From: Clusia tigrina
Lineage: Eukaryota; Arthropoda; Insecta; Diptera; Clusiidae
Direction of reading: 5' to 3'
DNA length: 64,000 bases
Assembly: GCA_920105625.2 (NCBI GenBank)
Contig: OV050031.1
Span: 214,389,194-214,453,193 of the forward strand
How positions within the stretch are numbered: position 1 is the stretch's first letter; the number at the start of each line of letters is the position of its first letter. A program made the translations under genes and the position numbers. Shown here piece after piece: positions 10,690 through 39,060 of the stretch. The notes beneath the pieces were generated by a model. It saw only the letters and a program-made list of their open reading frames with translations. It was not told where the DNA came from and did no database searches.

Positions 10690-12105
10690 CTTACTCCAGA
10701 CATCCGCTCGAAATGAAAGAAATAATAATTTATAATTGATTAAACAAATTTTAACCAATTTGGTACAAACGCAATTTCCGCTGCTGTCTCCCAAACTACC
10801 GGAGATGGCGCATGAGTCTATGTTTTAATTGTAAACTTGTGTATTTATTATTATTATACACGAAAGAAAGAAAACAATCAACAACGTTCAACGTTGTAAA
10901 AACACAATTAGAAATGTCACTCCGCCTATGGATGTGAGTAGGTGCGACTATTAACAGGGGCGATTGTGTTGCCAAACAACATGACCTTAAATGGCGTCAA
11001 ATCTTGGTAAGCTTGTGTACCTAGCTGGGGGCTAGCAAATAATTAAACCCACGCTACTTTCGCAGTTCGTAATTAGATTAGGCGGCTGAACAATTTCGCT
11101 ATTTCGCCGGCGAGTGAAAATGAAATGAACAATTATCTTTCTACGTACTTGTTTGCTGCTTGGATGGGGATGTGGAGTACGTGATTGTGCTCCATGTGTT
11201 GACGGAGGTGGTGGCCACACAAACTGCCATGAAAGCGTTAAATCAAACAAAGAGCTTAGCAATATGTTATGTTAAATGAGAAATTTTGCCGAATAAATCT
11301 AAGAAAATCTCGCTAAGCTTTTCGAAACAAGAGAGATAGAATAGACTTAGGTAGTGTTTTATTATGGGAGTCTACTGCGGATATGTTGAACATATAGACA
11401 CAGATAATATCTCGAATGAGAAGCAGACATCACGGAAATTTTGAGTATTATAAGGATTACGCATGTACTGCGAGGTAAGTATACCTGAATGCCAGCTGAT
11501 TGAATGCTGGGATAGGTTAGATAGGTTACATGGTTGGCAGTGAAAGCCACACATACAGGTGCACGGTCTTTTTCGGTGCTTGATGGATATGCATTTAACA
11601 GTTGTAATATGGAGCTTTAGAAAGAGAGATCCCATTAGCGAACGCCCTAAGAGCGAGACTATTCCTAGTGCTGAGACCTCGTCCACTACCTACTCAATGA
11701 ATGCTACTTTATCTTCTATTTCACTGTTTGTCTGGTAAGTTTCTGTATTTCGAGATCTGTTAGTATAAGGTTATCATTCTTCCATGAGAGTTGATGAGAT
11801 TATTCTTTCAATTGAGTTTGTTCGAACTAAATCCATGATTCTGTTAGGTCCTTAGATTGGATTAGAGTATATTAGGTCCACCAAACAAAGACCCTGGAAT
11901 GATAAATTTGCTATGATAGAGATTAATCTAATGATTAGATTCGCTAGAAGTGATGCAGTATGTCGGATTGGTGTCACGAGCTGTGAGTGCAGATCACTGT
12001 GGATTAAACGAAGTTTTCTTCTCCACCATTCCGACCGCTAAAAATGTGTATGTTATTAAGTGTTGGATTATTCAATTAGATATATTAGCCTACTTGAATC
12101 TTCAT
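10690..12105. other. Unassigned intergenic DNA
   Basis: No gene was recognised. Around 11510-11560 there is GGTTAGATAGGTTACATGG, which recalls GGTTAG-rich ends of some insect retroelements but is too short to classify. Proline-rich and cysteine-rich open frames here look like chance. Confidence 0.35.
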
Positions 12106-12107
12106 CG

Positions 12108-13080
12108 TTCCAGTGCGGTTACTATAAATCTCTCATCATTGCAAACCACTTATAGAAATATGCATCAGCTGAACATCACTGAGACCACAGAGAAGAAAGT
12201 CCTAAGTGGAGATTCTCACTAGAAATTATGAAGAAGTTTAAGGTACTCCATTTTAACCAAGTTATACTTGAATCAAACTATTCCATAGTACAAAGAAACG
12301 AGGAGAACTTTGATTGACTGCTTATCACAGTAACTCTCAGTATATCTAATGCCTGTCTGCCTGATTCTTCCTCTTCCCAGTATTCTTCTTAGGTGGCCAT
12401 TACAACCCATGGTCGAGTTACGGCCGATTTGAGCACCTCTCACCAGGCGGCTCTGCTTCGCGCGCGCCGCCTCCAATTAGTCACACCAAGCGTGGTCAGT
12501 GCTTCCTCCGCTTGGTCTATCCACCGGAGGCACGGTCTCACTCTTCGTCGTCGACCTTTGGCTCTTGCTTCGAATACCTTTTTCGCCGGAGCTTCTTCAT
12601 CCATTCGATGGAGATGACCCAGCCAGCGTAGTCGGTGAATGTTTAAACGCTGAACTATGTCAATGTCGGCGTAGCCTCTTTCCAGTATGGTCACTATAAA
12701 TTCCTCATCATTGCAAACAACTCATAGAAATATGCATCAATTGAACAGGACTGAGACAACAGTAAAAAATGTCATTCTCACTGGAATTTATGAAGAAGTT
12801 TAAGGTACTTCATTTGAACCAAGTTATACTCGAATCAAACTATTCCATGGAACACAGAAGCGAGGAAAACTTGGATTGATTTGTGATGCCAATTCTTCCT
12901 CTTTCAGGTTGGTCACTATAAATTCCTCATCGTGTTGTACAACTCAGATCAATTGAATAAGACTGAGACCATAGAAAACATAGTACTAAGTGGGCATTCT
13001 CACTAGAATTGATGAAGAAGTTTAAGGTACTCCATTTGAACAAAATTTTATTCCAATCAAATCCTTCCAAAAGATCCAGA
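12108..13080. repeat. Three diverged direct repeats
   Basis: Copies begin near 12115, 12690 and 12910. Shared words are GTCACTATAAATTCCTCATC, ATGCATCAATTGAA, GACTGAGAC, TTCTCACT, GAAGAAGTTTAAGGTACTCC and TCAAACTATTCCA. The gap between copies 1 and 2 is filled by a non-LTR retrotransposon fragment. Confidence 0.7.
12425..12694 (-). pseudogene. Non-LTR retrotransposon 3' coding tail
   Basis: The minus-strand frame contains RLRWLGHLHRMDEEAPAKKV, then GRRRRVRP, LRWIDQ and TNWRRRARSR. This matches the conserved C-terminal tail (R-R-L-R-W-x-G-H-x-x-R-M ... R-x-R-x-R-P-x-x-R-W-x-D) found after the RT domain in RTE-like and related non-LTR elements. It is GC-richer than the surrounding DNA, consistent with a recent insertion. 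It is 5'-truncated, with no RT core present. Confidence 0.75.
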
Positions 13081-13224
13081 AATGAGGAAAGCTTTGACAG
13101 ATTGCTGATGCCAGCAACTCTCAATAGCCCGAACACTTGTCTGACATAGCGATCCACTGATCAGATCTGTCTCAAATTTTTAAGTGTTCATTACCACAAA
13201 AAACACAATAATTGAGTTGCTTTT

Positions 13225-13290
13225 ATACGTATTATATTGTTATTACGTATTATATTATTATTATTATTATTATTAATATTTTTATATAAA
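13225..13290. repeat. (TTA)n microsatellite
   Basis: A TATTATTATT run with flanking AT-rich DNA, 3' of the 134-residue gene. Confidence 0.7.
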
Positions 13291-13441
13291 ATGTGTTAAG
13301 TTAAGAAAGTTGAATATTTTGTGCCTACATAAACGAATCGACAAACGGAAGTTAGTAAAATAAATTGCAAATAGCAAACATATTTCTCTTAAACTAGCAT
13401 AAAACGCTCCTCTATAAAGTATCTATAAAGGGCAGCCATGT

Positions 13442-13846
13442 TTATGACACTTGCTTGAAACGACTCGCTTCAGCAAAGTCGCGCACATCCGATAGGTTCC
13501 GTTCGGGCTTAATGCGCACATCATTCGGATCCAGTTCGAATTCACCGTTCCAGGTGGTGGGCAATATTGTGGGATCGGTATTGTACTTATAATATTCGGA
13601 ATCATCGGAGCGATTGCGTTCCTGCTTAAGGCGCGTCTCGCCGCTCTTCGCAAATGTGCCGTCCCATTCGACGGGCAGGATGATGGGTTCCGTATTGAAG
13701 CCGTAAAAGTTGCTCGTGTTGGTGACGTTTTGATTGCGGCGACGCACCTGGGAGACGTTGTTCGTGGAACCGGGTGCGTACTGGAATTTCCCGTTCCAGC
13801 CCTCGCACTTGATGGGGATGTAGTCGTCTTTCTTTTTTAGCGACAT
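13442..13846 (-). CDS. Small protein with three W-[N/D]-G-x-F repeats
   Basis: An intact single-exon frame of 134 codons starts at ATG 13846, is preceded by a TATA box and stops at 13442. The region is clearly GC-richer than its surroundings. Three internal repeats are visible: GWNGKFQY (near residue 17), EWDGTF (near 60) and TWNGEF (near 96). The latter two follow FNTEPIILP and YNTDPTILP. Each repeat is followed by a basic/asparagine segment (RRRNQN, LKQERNRS, IKPERNLS). There is no signal peptide or membrane segment, and the protein is hydrophilic and charged. I do not recognise the family. The repeated, probably extended layout would fit a cytoskeletal or axonemal structural protein, but that is only a guess. 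Confidence 0.75.
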   Translation of the reverse strand: MSLKKKDDYIPIKCEGWNGKFQYAPGSTNNVSQVRRRNQNVTNTSNFYGFNTEPIILPVEWDGTFAKSGETRLKQERNRSDDSEYYKYNTDPTILPTTWNGEFELDPNDVRIKPERNLSDVRDFAEASRFKQVS

Positions 13847-13927
13847 TTTCGCAGCGGTCGTTTTCTAAATCTTTCTAATACAATTTCTGCTTATGCGCAG
13901 CATTCACACTTGGGTTTGGCTTAGAGA

Positions 13928-13934
13928 CTTTATA
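13928..13934 (-). promoter_or_regulatory. TATA box of the 134-residue gene
   Basis: TATAAAG on the minus strand lies about 85 bp upstream of the ATG at 13846. This leaves a 5' UTR of roughly 55 bp if transcription starts about 30 bp downstream. Confidence 0.55.
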
Positions 13935-13949
13935 CCGGCTTAACCGTCT

Positions 13950-14840
13950 GCACTGTTTGATGTTCGTAACTCAACTGAGCTGTGTTGGCCTGGCTCTTAA
14001 TTTTTAAAATATGATTTCGCTCCGAAAGCCAGATCGCTGGCTAAGCTATGCTTGAGTATCATTAAAAAATAATAATGAAAAATTATAAGTAGTCAACAAC
14101 AACAACAACAACGACAAACAACCTCACAAATAAGTCGATGACGCTATTTTTACCTTCATTGTTGTTGTCTGCTGGTTGGCGTTGTCGTCGTTGCCGCTGC
14201 CTTTGCCATTGCTGTTGTTGTCGTTGTTGTTCCGCAAGCTACCAGCCGCCTACATGCGCTCGCATTTTGGCGTCTAACCAGAGCCGCTAGTCTCAAAATC
14301 AAGTCTAGGAGCACCATTCGAAGTTGCCTTATAAGACAAGCATCATTCCGAGCGACGTTTGTGAAATTGACGTGTAATCGCTCGAAATTATTACGCCCGA
14401 CACTTTTCCACATTTTTTCCAACTTGTCATGATTCATTTCGAAGCGTATTTTTGTCTTCATTGAGGCTCGTTGGAGACTCTAAGATGATTGCTATTTTTA
14501 GTTGTGAGCTTCACATCTGGCCGAATTGCTATGCCTGATGCTTTGTTTTTTGTTGTTCGTACATTTAAAAGTAGTCTGCTTGTCTACCTCAGAACTGTTG
14601 TTAGCTTACAGGCATTACCAACTATCAGAACAGTTATTAGAGATTTATTGTGATGTTAAAAGAATGTATGAAAAAGAGACTGAAATGAATCCGACCTTTC
14701 ATCAGAGAACAATTTCGTACTCCCCTCTTTGGAAAATAAGAGAAACCAAAGATGTTAGAGAATATATATCAAAACTATTTTGATTCTTCTATATGAGTTC
14801 CACAAGTCCAATAGTTCATTGATGGATGGCGATAGTGCGT
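13950..14840. other. Upstream intergenic DNA with (CAA)n tract
   Basis: Contains a CAACAACAACAACAACAACG run at 14094-14125 and a GTTGTT-rich stretch at 14160-14235. A 101-codon minus-strand frame across it (14156-14461) ends in poly-threonine encoded by this simple repeat and is not supported as a gene. Confidence 0.4.
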
Positions 14841-14844
14841 TTAG

Positions 14845-15015
14845 TATTATTATTATTATATCTTGCACCGTAATAAGTTATGCCTACAAGGGGTTGGGGC
14901 CTTCGCCTCGAACAGAAAAGATTTAGAAAAAAACATTTTTCAGACTATACCCGGGGTAGGATTCGAACCCATGACCTCTCGAGTCTAGCATGCTTACCAT
15001 TAGACCATTAGACGA
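14845..15015 (-). mobile_element. tRNA-derived SINE, copy 2, with intact A and B boxes
   Basis: On the minus strand an A box TGGTCTAATGG (14997-15007) and a perfect B box GGTTCGAATCC (14959-14969) are about 38 bp apart, the spacing of a tRNA-type internal Pol III promoter. The family body follows (TTTTTTTCTAAATCTTTTCT, GTTCGAGGCGAAGGCC, CCAACCCCTTGTAGGCATAA), and the element ends in TATAATAATAATAATA. The putative acceptor-stem arms do not pair, so this is a tRNA-derived SINE and not a tRNA gene. Confidence 0.85.
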
Positions 15016-15087
15016 AGAACAATGAAGGAAAAAAGACAGAAATATAATATGCATTAAATAGATTACATATCCGTGTAGTATATTACT

Positions 15088-15255
15088 GACTATGGGGGTC
15101 GTGAGATCGAATCCTGCCCTTTCATGGTCTCAAATATGCCTCTTTCTAAATCTTTTTCTCTACTAGGCGAAGGCCTTAGTTCCTACTACTCATTCCCCCA
15201 AACCTTTGCAGACATAATTAATTATGGTGTGGGGTATAATAGTAATAACAATTAC
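15088..15255 (+). mobile_element. tRNA-derived SINE, copy 3
   Basis: Head with B-box-like AGATCGAATCC, then GGTCTCAAATATGCC, TCTTTCTAAATCTTTTTCTC, TAGGCGAAGGCC, TACTCATTCCCCC, CTTTGCAGA, the palindrome CATAATTAATTATG (15213-15226) and GGTGTGGGGTATAATAGTAA. No A box is visible, so the copy appears 5'-truncated. It lies about 75 bp from copy 2, tail-out on both sides. Confidence 0.8.
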
Positions 15256-15334
15256 CAAGTAATGTTCATTCTATTTTTAAATTTTTGTACGGAGTTATTA
15301 TTCGACATTATAGAGGCTCTTTATGGTTTCTTTC

Positions 15335-15790
15335 TAAGTTTTCTCAAACAAGTTCCAAACCGAAGTAGACTTCTGAATATCCAAGGAGATCTCGCTATCA
15401 TTCTTCTTAGATTTTAAACAATAAAACACCATTGAAATATTAAAATATTCTTTCAAAAAATTGTTTCAATAATAAATCGAATACAATGATTTACCGAACC
15501 TCCCAAAACGAGGGCGAGGCATAGTGGCTTTCTATCATGGTGTACATGAGAAACATAAGAGTAAAGGCGTTCACTGCGAACGCTCGCCACACCTGTCAAA
15601 GTCGCTTTGCTCTCTAAGTTGGCTCAAACAAGCTCCAAATAGAAGTAAACTAAACTTCGGAATATCGGGCCATCTTTTACTATCAGTAATCTTAGACATA
15701 AAAGAAATACCATTGATATAATAAAATATTGTTTCAATAATAAATCGTATACAATTATTTGGCGACCCTCTAAAACGAATACGAAGCGTA
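15335..15790. repeat. Direct repeat pair, about 180 bp each
   Basis: Segments about 15335-15515 and 15612-15785 share CTCAAACAAG.TCCAAA, GAAGTA.ACT, CTATCA.T, ACCATTGA.AT, AAAATATT, TTTCAATAATAAATCG and AAAACGA in order. The spacer contains GAACGCTCGCC-type GC-richer sequence. This unit may be a further dispersed element. Confidence 0.65.
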
Positions 15791-15801
15791 GTTTCCTTAT
15801 A

Positions 15802-16045
15802 ACAGAGAAAAGAAAGTTTTTTGGCTGCAAGCGTCTGTAGCGGACACACCACGATTTTGAGTGGGTTCACCACGATTTTGAGTGGATACACCAAGATTTT
15901 GATAGGATTCACCACGATTCTGAGTGGATTCAACACGATTTTGAGTGGATTCACCACGATTTTGATTGGATTCACCACTATTTTGAGTGTAGTCACCACG
16001 ATTTTGAGTGGATTCACCACGATTTTGAGTGGATACTCTAAGTTT
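15802..16045 (+). mobile_element. hAT MITE copy with expanded 21-bp minisatellite
   Basis: It starts in the terminal repeat (ACAGAGAAAAGAAAG), continues through GTCTGTAGCGGACACACC, and then holds about ten tandem 21-bp units of the form TTCACCACGATTTTGAGTGG. It ends at about 16045 without the family's right half. The intact copy at 16458 has only two units. The long minus-strand frame across it (15571-16347) simply reads the repeat (NPLKIVV) and is not a gene. Confidence 0.75.
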
Positions 16046-16139
16046 GGTTCGCCATCATGACCATGGTTTGAGTATATCAAAAAAATATTAAACTCAAAAA
16101 GGTTAGAGAGATACAACGTTGTGTAACCAAATATGATAG

Positions 16140-16235
16140 AAAGTATATATGATACGATGTTATATAATATATAATGATATATAATATATAATGATATATA
16201 ATATATAATGATATATAATATATATGATCCGATAT
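16140..16235. repeat. AT-rich tandem repeat, about 18-bp unit
   Basis: Repeated GATATATAATATATAAT units, about five copies. Confidence 0.75.
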
Positions 16236-16449
16236 ATACATTACAATGATATGTCGATATTTGTTCTTGTATTTTCTCCACTGCATACCTAAGTAGCAGC
16301 CATGGATCAATAATGAAAAATAAGCAAATAATAGTTACGAACAACAAAATTAAGAAAGGTCAAAAAAAGATCAAGAAGAAGAGTGACGTTCCCTTGCGGC
16401 CACCTAATAAGTGCGCCCTGGTAACAGCTGAGTCCCATGAAGAAGCGGT

Positions 16450-16636
16450 GTTTCAGTCAGAGAACACAGAGAAAGAAAAGTCTTCTTCGCTGTCTGCATC
16501 CGTAGCGGACACACCACGATTCTGAGTGGATTCACCACGATTTTCAGTGGATCCGTGTAAAACGTCCGTCTGCTTTATTTCGCTGCTTTGCCGTTTGACG
16601 TTTAAGTTGCTTTTCTCTGTGTTCTCTGGTTTCAGT
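16450..16636 (+). mobile_element. Intact hAT MITE with 8-bp target-site duplication
   Basis: The element is 16458-16628 (171 bp). Its ends are a perfect 17-bp inverted repeat, CAGAGAACACAGAGAAA on the left and its complement TTTCTCTGTGTTCTCTG on the right. It is flanked on both sides by the identical octamer GTTTCAGT (16450-16457 and 16629-16636). An 8-bp duplication and a CAGAGAAC-type terminus are hallmarks of the hAT superfamily (hobo/Hermes type). The interior holds TAGCGGACACACCACGATTC, two 21-bp units, CCGTCTGCTTTATTTCGCTG and CTTTGCCGTTTGACGTTTAA. There is no coding capacity, so it must have been mobilised in trans. Confidence 0.9.
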
Positions 16637-16708
16637 GTCTTGCTCCCATATTTCATACTACTGCAATACAGACATTTTGGGGGTGGAAAAAGTTTAATTT
16701 CTTTTTCT

Positions 16709-16714
16709 TAAACA

Positions 16715-16764
<50 letters not shown>

Positions 16765-16865
16765 CTTATTATATCCGCAAGCGGTTGAGTACTAGAAACT
16801 AAGGCCTTCTTCTGGAAGTAAGAAAGAAGCATTTTTAAGACCAGTTCCCGGAACAGGATCTTAAA
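16709..16865 (-). mobile_element. tRNA-derived SINE, copy 4, with long (TAA)n tail
   Basis: The minus strand reads GATCCTGTTCCGGGAACTGG, AATGCTTCTTTCTTACTTCC, AGAAGAAGGCCTTAGTTTCT, AGTACTCAACCGCTTGCGG and ATATAATAAGATATAATAAT. This follows the family body block by block but is more diverged and lacks the tRNA-like head. The (TAA)n tail is about 50 bp long (16712-16762). Confidence 0.7.
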
Positions 16866-19230
16866 CATATTAATAGTTAGATCTGCTTCACTAAAATCCT
16901 TCCTCTATGTCATCTAGTATCTATGTCATCTAATACTTTAGTATAAGCCACGCCCACCATTCCCTATGTACCGAATCTCTGGCAGTCAATCATACTCTTT
17001 GTATCAAGAATGTTTTCTTCAAAAAGATACCAAGGAAACTAAGTTTGATTTTTGATTTTTGTGTAGGGCACTCTCAAAAGTCGTGTAGGCTTGTAGTACT
17101 CTTTTTTGAGTAGCCTCCAGTTTGAACTTGCTCGTATGAGCGTCTGTGTGCGAATAGGTGTGTTGGCGGACTTTACCGTTGCCAATTGTTAAGTGGCACA
17201 TAAACACATCATTTCCACTTTTTCCACTGATTTGTTCATGCATTTCCGTTTATTGAAGAATTTGAGAGAGAGAATCAATTACAATAAATACTCGTAAATG
17301 CATTTAAAATGACGTGTTATTTGTTTATATTAAGACTTGAAAATGGCTAATTTTATTTGGAATTTGAATTGCCAATTGAACTATTGAAAAGAATCAGATA
17401 AGTGGAAGTCTCTTGAAACTTGACCGGCGTGACAAGAATTCTAGTTTTTAATTTATATTCAAAAACGACCGTGGAATGGAGTGGGCTACCATGGCCTCAA
17501 TCGAATGAATCTGCCGAACCTGACAGTGCGAATGAGAGAAGATATTTCGGGGTGGTTTCTAATCATCAGCACAAAGCGAATGAAATGAACATGTGAAAGA
17601 TAACGTAACAGATGGTCGACGACCCTAAGTATGTCGTTATTTAAGACAAAGTTCTTCAATTCTCACTGATCTGCACGTGTCCAGCGCTGTCCAAAAGGAG
17701 AAACCTTCTCCTATGTGACTACTTTCTGGACTCCCTGGGAGTCCTTTCAAACGAAAATATAAGCTCCATCAATGGCTTCATAAAAAGCTCCAAATGGCAG
17801 GACTTTTGACAGGGAATGGGACTTGTGTCTCAAGTGGTACCACAAAAGGGCAGTCCGGGTTCTAAGTGTGCATTTTCAGCCTACCTACCTACCTATCCCA
17901 CACTACTCCTTTCACAAACTTTTTATACACTTCATATATCATTATGTAGATGGAGACGACGTATTCAATTGCTTGGGGCCAAAAGTGATCTGAAGTGGAA
18001 TGGATTGAAGACCACTTGTGTAAACTTGGAAAACTACAATAATAAGCTCTTAAAAGCTGGAGAGATCTAGATATGGTTGTGAGAAGCTTTTCGTATTTCG
18101 TTCACATGAGCATTGTCAAAATATCACTTAATTTGTAAGTTTCCTTTTGTGACCGATTGGTGAAATTTTCCCTCCTGGTATCCCGTACTGTAAACAAGAC
18201 AATCGAATAACTGAACACTGAGAATTGATTCCAACTGACAACATAGTGTTTCAGAATATCTATAGAAATAATGATAAGAATTCCAAGAATCCTTAGTCCC
18301 GATGATTTTTCTAATATAAAAAAATTAGCAGGGTCCAGGTCTCCTCTCTGATGTCGTAACATAAACTCTTTGCAATTACTTCCCCAGTATCAAAGGATAA
18401 TTACTATAAATTCGCTTTGAATTTACCATTGTTCATATCCGACTCTCCCTAGAGACAAATAGTATATAAGATAGTGACTTAGAGGCGGAATTTGTAGTGC
18501 CAACGAAGGGTTTTCTTTTGTCGGAACAACTAGTCATATATAGCACTCAGACCACAAGACATCCATTGTACCATATTTGACATTCCATATTTATTTTTTT
18601 TTTAACCTACCTGATTTGTGAAGAAACCTCAGAAGATCCTGGGTCCCTAAATAGCCAAAATTTTTGCTAATTAGGATGTCAGTGTCGAATATCTCGAAGC
18701 TGATTCAAGTGAAAGCGGGGCACAAGACGGTCAACCGCCTTATCTTCCACTCCTTAAGCCTGGCAAAGTGCACTATCGACAATGCCTACATTTGCATATG
18801 CTGAGCCCACCCAGAATGAACCAATTGGATTTGAACTATCGATGTGAAGATGGATCGTTTCAGTCCATATAAACTAACGTGTACTATCCTAAATCCTTAC
18901 TATCCCTTTCGGTCGTTAGTACTCAACAATCTATTTTATCGTTTTATTTATAGTTGCCTAAGTTTCACTATATTGGCTATGTAACTATCTTTCATCAACT
19001 TCCCTGTTGACTTTTTGACTTTTATATCGTTTGTGGGACTAAGTGTATGATGCTTAATTGAAACACTGCCGAATATTTCAATACGACAATATTTACGATT
19101 TAGACTCATACCGGTAGTCTAGGGTATCACAATGCTTTCTTAAATGTAATAACAGCATTTGTGGTGCTAGTTTCAGAAAGTATTTTTTAGTAGGCTCGTT
19201 ACGAGTCCGTACAACTGCCCTCGTTCGAAT
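16866..19230. other. Unassigned intergenic DNA
   Basis: Short open frames only. A CCTACCTACCTACC run lies near 17880. Around 18680-18830 a GC-richer block may be decayed retroelement coding sequence leading into the non-LTR 3' end at 19235, but no motif is clear. Confidence 0.35.
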
Positions 19231-19234
19231 GAGC

Positions 19235-19470
19235 CTCAAATTCCTTGCGACTCTTTCCTTTCTGCTAGTCCTAGTGCTTTTCTGGAGAGTCTGGAGAATT
19301 GCTCTAGTATAGAACTTTCAGACATAATCAAATATATAAACAACTGTTGGCTGCCTGTTTGTAATTCATAGGATATCACCATACTTAGCCTCGCGAGGAT
19401 ATCGCTTCAACACGCCACTAGTGTTAATTGGGACGACCCGAGGCTTTGTTAGCCATTTTATCTAACTATC
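19235..19470 (+). mobile_element. Non-LTR retrotransposon 3' end, copy A
   Basis: It shares about 200 bp with the end of the RNase H-bearing element at 40930-41130: TTTTCTGGAGAGTCTG, TTTCAGAC, TATAAACAACT, CTGTTTGTAATTCAT, CTAGTGTTAATTGGGA and TTTATCTAACTATCTA. A plus-strand frame gives a tail like that of copy B (FLESL, FSDL-type). It is followed at 19505-19570 by TATAATA simple repeat. Confidence 0.65.
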
Positions 19471-19699
19471 TAACGTTCAACTGCTACAAAAAGGTTTTGG
19501 TAGTAGTTTAATTTTAAACTCAATAATATATAATAATATAATATGGTATAATATAATATAATATAAACTTGGTAAATAGCACGCACAAATCTCCCCATCT
19601 CAATCGTCTCAATATTGCGAACCTATATTTTACCACATTTTCGTTTGCCACCACTGTAGCTGCCACCATTGTACTCACCACCACTTTCGGATAGAGAGC

Positions 19700-20111
19700 A
19701 GTGTTATACAAAAAGCCACTGCCCCACCGACTGCACTGCCTCGCTGCTCACCTCAATGCCGACACTTCGCAGTTGACAGTTCGTGGTGGGGTTGCGTTTA
19801 TGTGTTTAGCGCGGGTGACTGTCAAAAATAATAATAATAAAAAGTGATAGGAGCAGGGAAAATTTGTGATTGTCTTTTTTGTGAAAAATCATTGAATGCA
19901 AGTGTCCGAGCGGCCACAATGAGTTTCTAACACTGCAGCAAATGCTGAGAGTGTGACGGTTGTGAAAAGGAACGGAGCTACGAATAAACGCGAAGAGGAA
20001 ACTGGAAGCACGCTGGCTGGCAGGCGCCTACTTGCAGTGCTCAGAGTAACGCGTTAACACGCAGAAAGCTGGCTTGGTGGGCACGCCCACCGCACGTACA
20101 ATAGCCATAAA
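19700..20111 (+). promoter_or_regulatory. Atg16 promoter and 5' UTR region
   Basis: GC-richer DNA immediately upstream of the Atg16 start codon, without a clear TATA box. AGTTGACAGTTCGTGG and GGGTGACTGTC motifs lie at 19770-19830, and the leader-like sequence from about 19850 has no splice signals. The exact transcription start cannot be placed from sequence alone. Confidence 0.4.
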
Positions 20112-38245
<18,134 letters not shown>

Positions 38246-38249
38246 AGAT

Positions 38250-39060
38250 TTGTGAAAGTTTATGAAAGAGATGAAGAAAGTATACGAAGGAGATGAAGGA
38301 AGCATATGAAGGAGAGAGAGTATAGAAAGCTCACCGAGAACCCTCTAAAACTTTAGTTCAACACAATATCGTTTGAATTTTCGAAATCTGAATAACGAAA
38401 CGAGTTTGTTTTGTTCTTAAATCGATACTAACACAATTCATCAGTGGATCCCAAAACCGAAATTTACCTCAACCAAGTTCACGGTACGCCCACTACCCAG
38501 GTTGATACCCACAGTAAGTAAGGACCAATTGTATATAAGTGGAGGAGATGGGGAAAGTATAAGAAGGAGATAAACAAAGTATATGAAGTATAGTATATGA
38601 AGAAGATAAAGAAAGTATATGGAGGAGATTAGGAAAGTGTATGAAGAAGATGAAAGTGTATGAAGGAGATGAGGAAACTATATGAAGGAGATTAACAAAG
38701 TATGTGAAGGAGATGAAGAAAGTATACGAAGGAGATGAAAAAGTATACGAAGGAGATGAACAAAGTATAAGCAGGAGATGGGGAAAGTGTATGAAAAAGG
38801 TGAGGAAAGTGTATGAAGTAGATGAAGAAAGTATATGGAGGAGATGAGAAAAGTGTATGAAGAAGATGAGGAAACTATATGAAGGAGATTAACAAAGTAT
38901 ATGATAGAGATAAAGAAAATATGTGAAGGAGATGAAGAAAGTATACGAAGGAGATGAACAAAGTATAAGCAGGAGATGGGGAAAGTGTATGAAAAAGGTG
39001 AGGAAAGTGTATGAAGTAGATGAAGAAAGTATATGACGGAGATGAAGAAAGTATTTGAAG
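38250..39060. repeat. Purine-rich minisatellite (GGAGATGAAGAAAGTATATG)
   Basis: About 30 copies of a 20-24-bp unit, almost all purine on the plus strand except for the TAT/CG steps. The flanks are also duplicated: GAGAACCCTC ... AACTTTA and TATCGTTTGAATTTTC ... TTGTTTTGTTCTT occur at 38331-38445 and 39093-39200. Confidence 0.85.

Noticed and set aside
11032..11262. Proline-rich 76-codon minus-strand frame
   Set aside because: No homology recognised, no promoter or splice context; likely chance.
14156..14461. 101-codon minus-strand frame
   Set aside because: Ends in poly-Thr/Gln from a GTT/CAA simple repeat; no domain, and no promoter evidence.
14945..15012. Possible tRNA gene
   Set aside because: A and B boxes are good but the acceptor arms do not pair and a SINE body with (TAA)n tail follows, so it was called a SINE.
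15571..16347. 258-codon minus-strand frame
   Set aside because: It reads through the 21-bp MITE minisatellite (NPLKIVV repeats) and AT-rich repeats; repetitive composition only.
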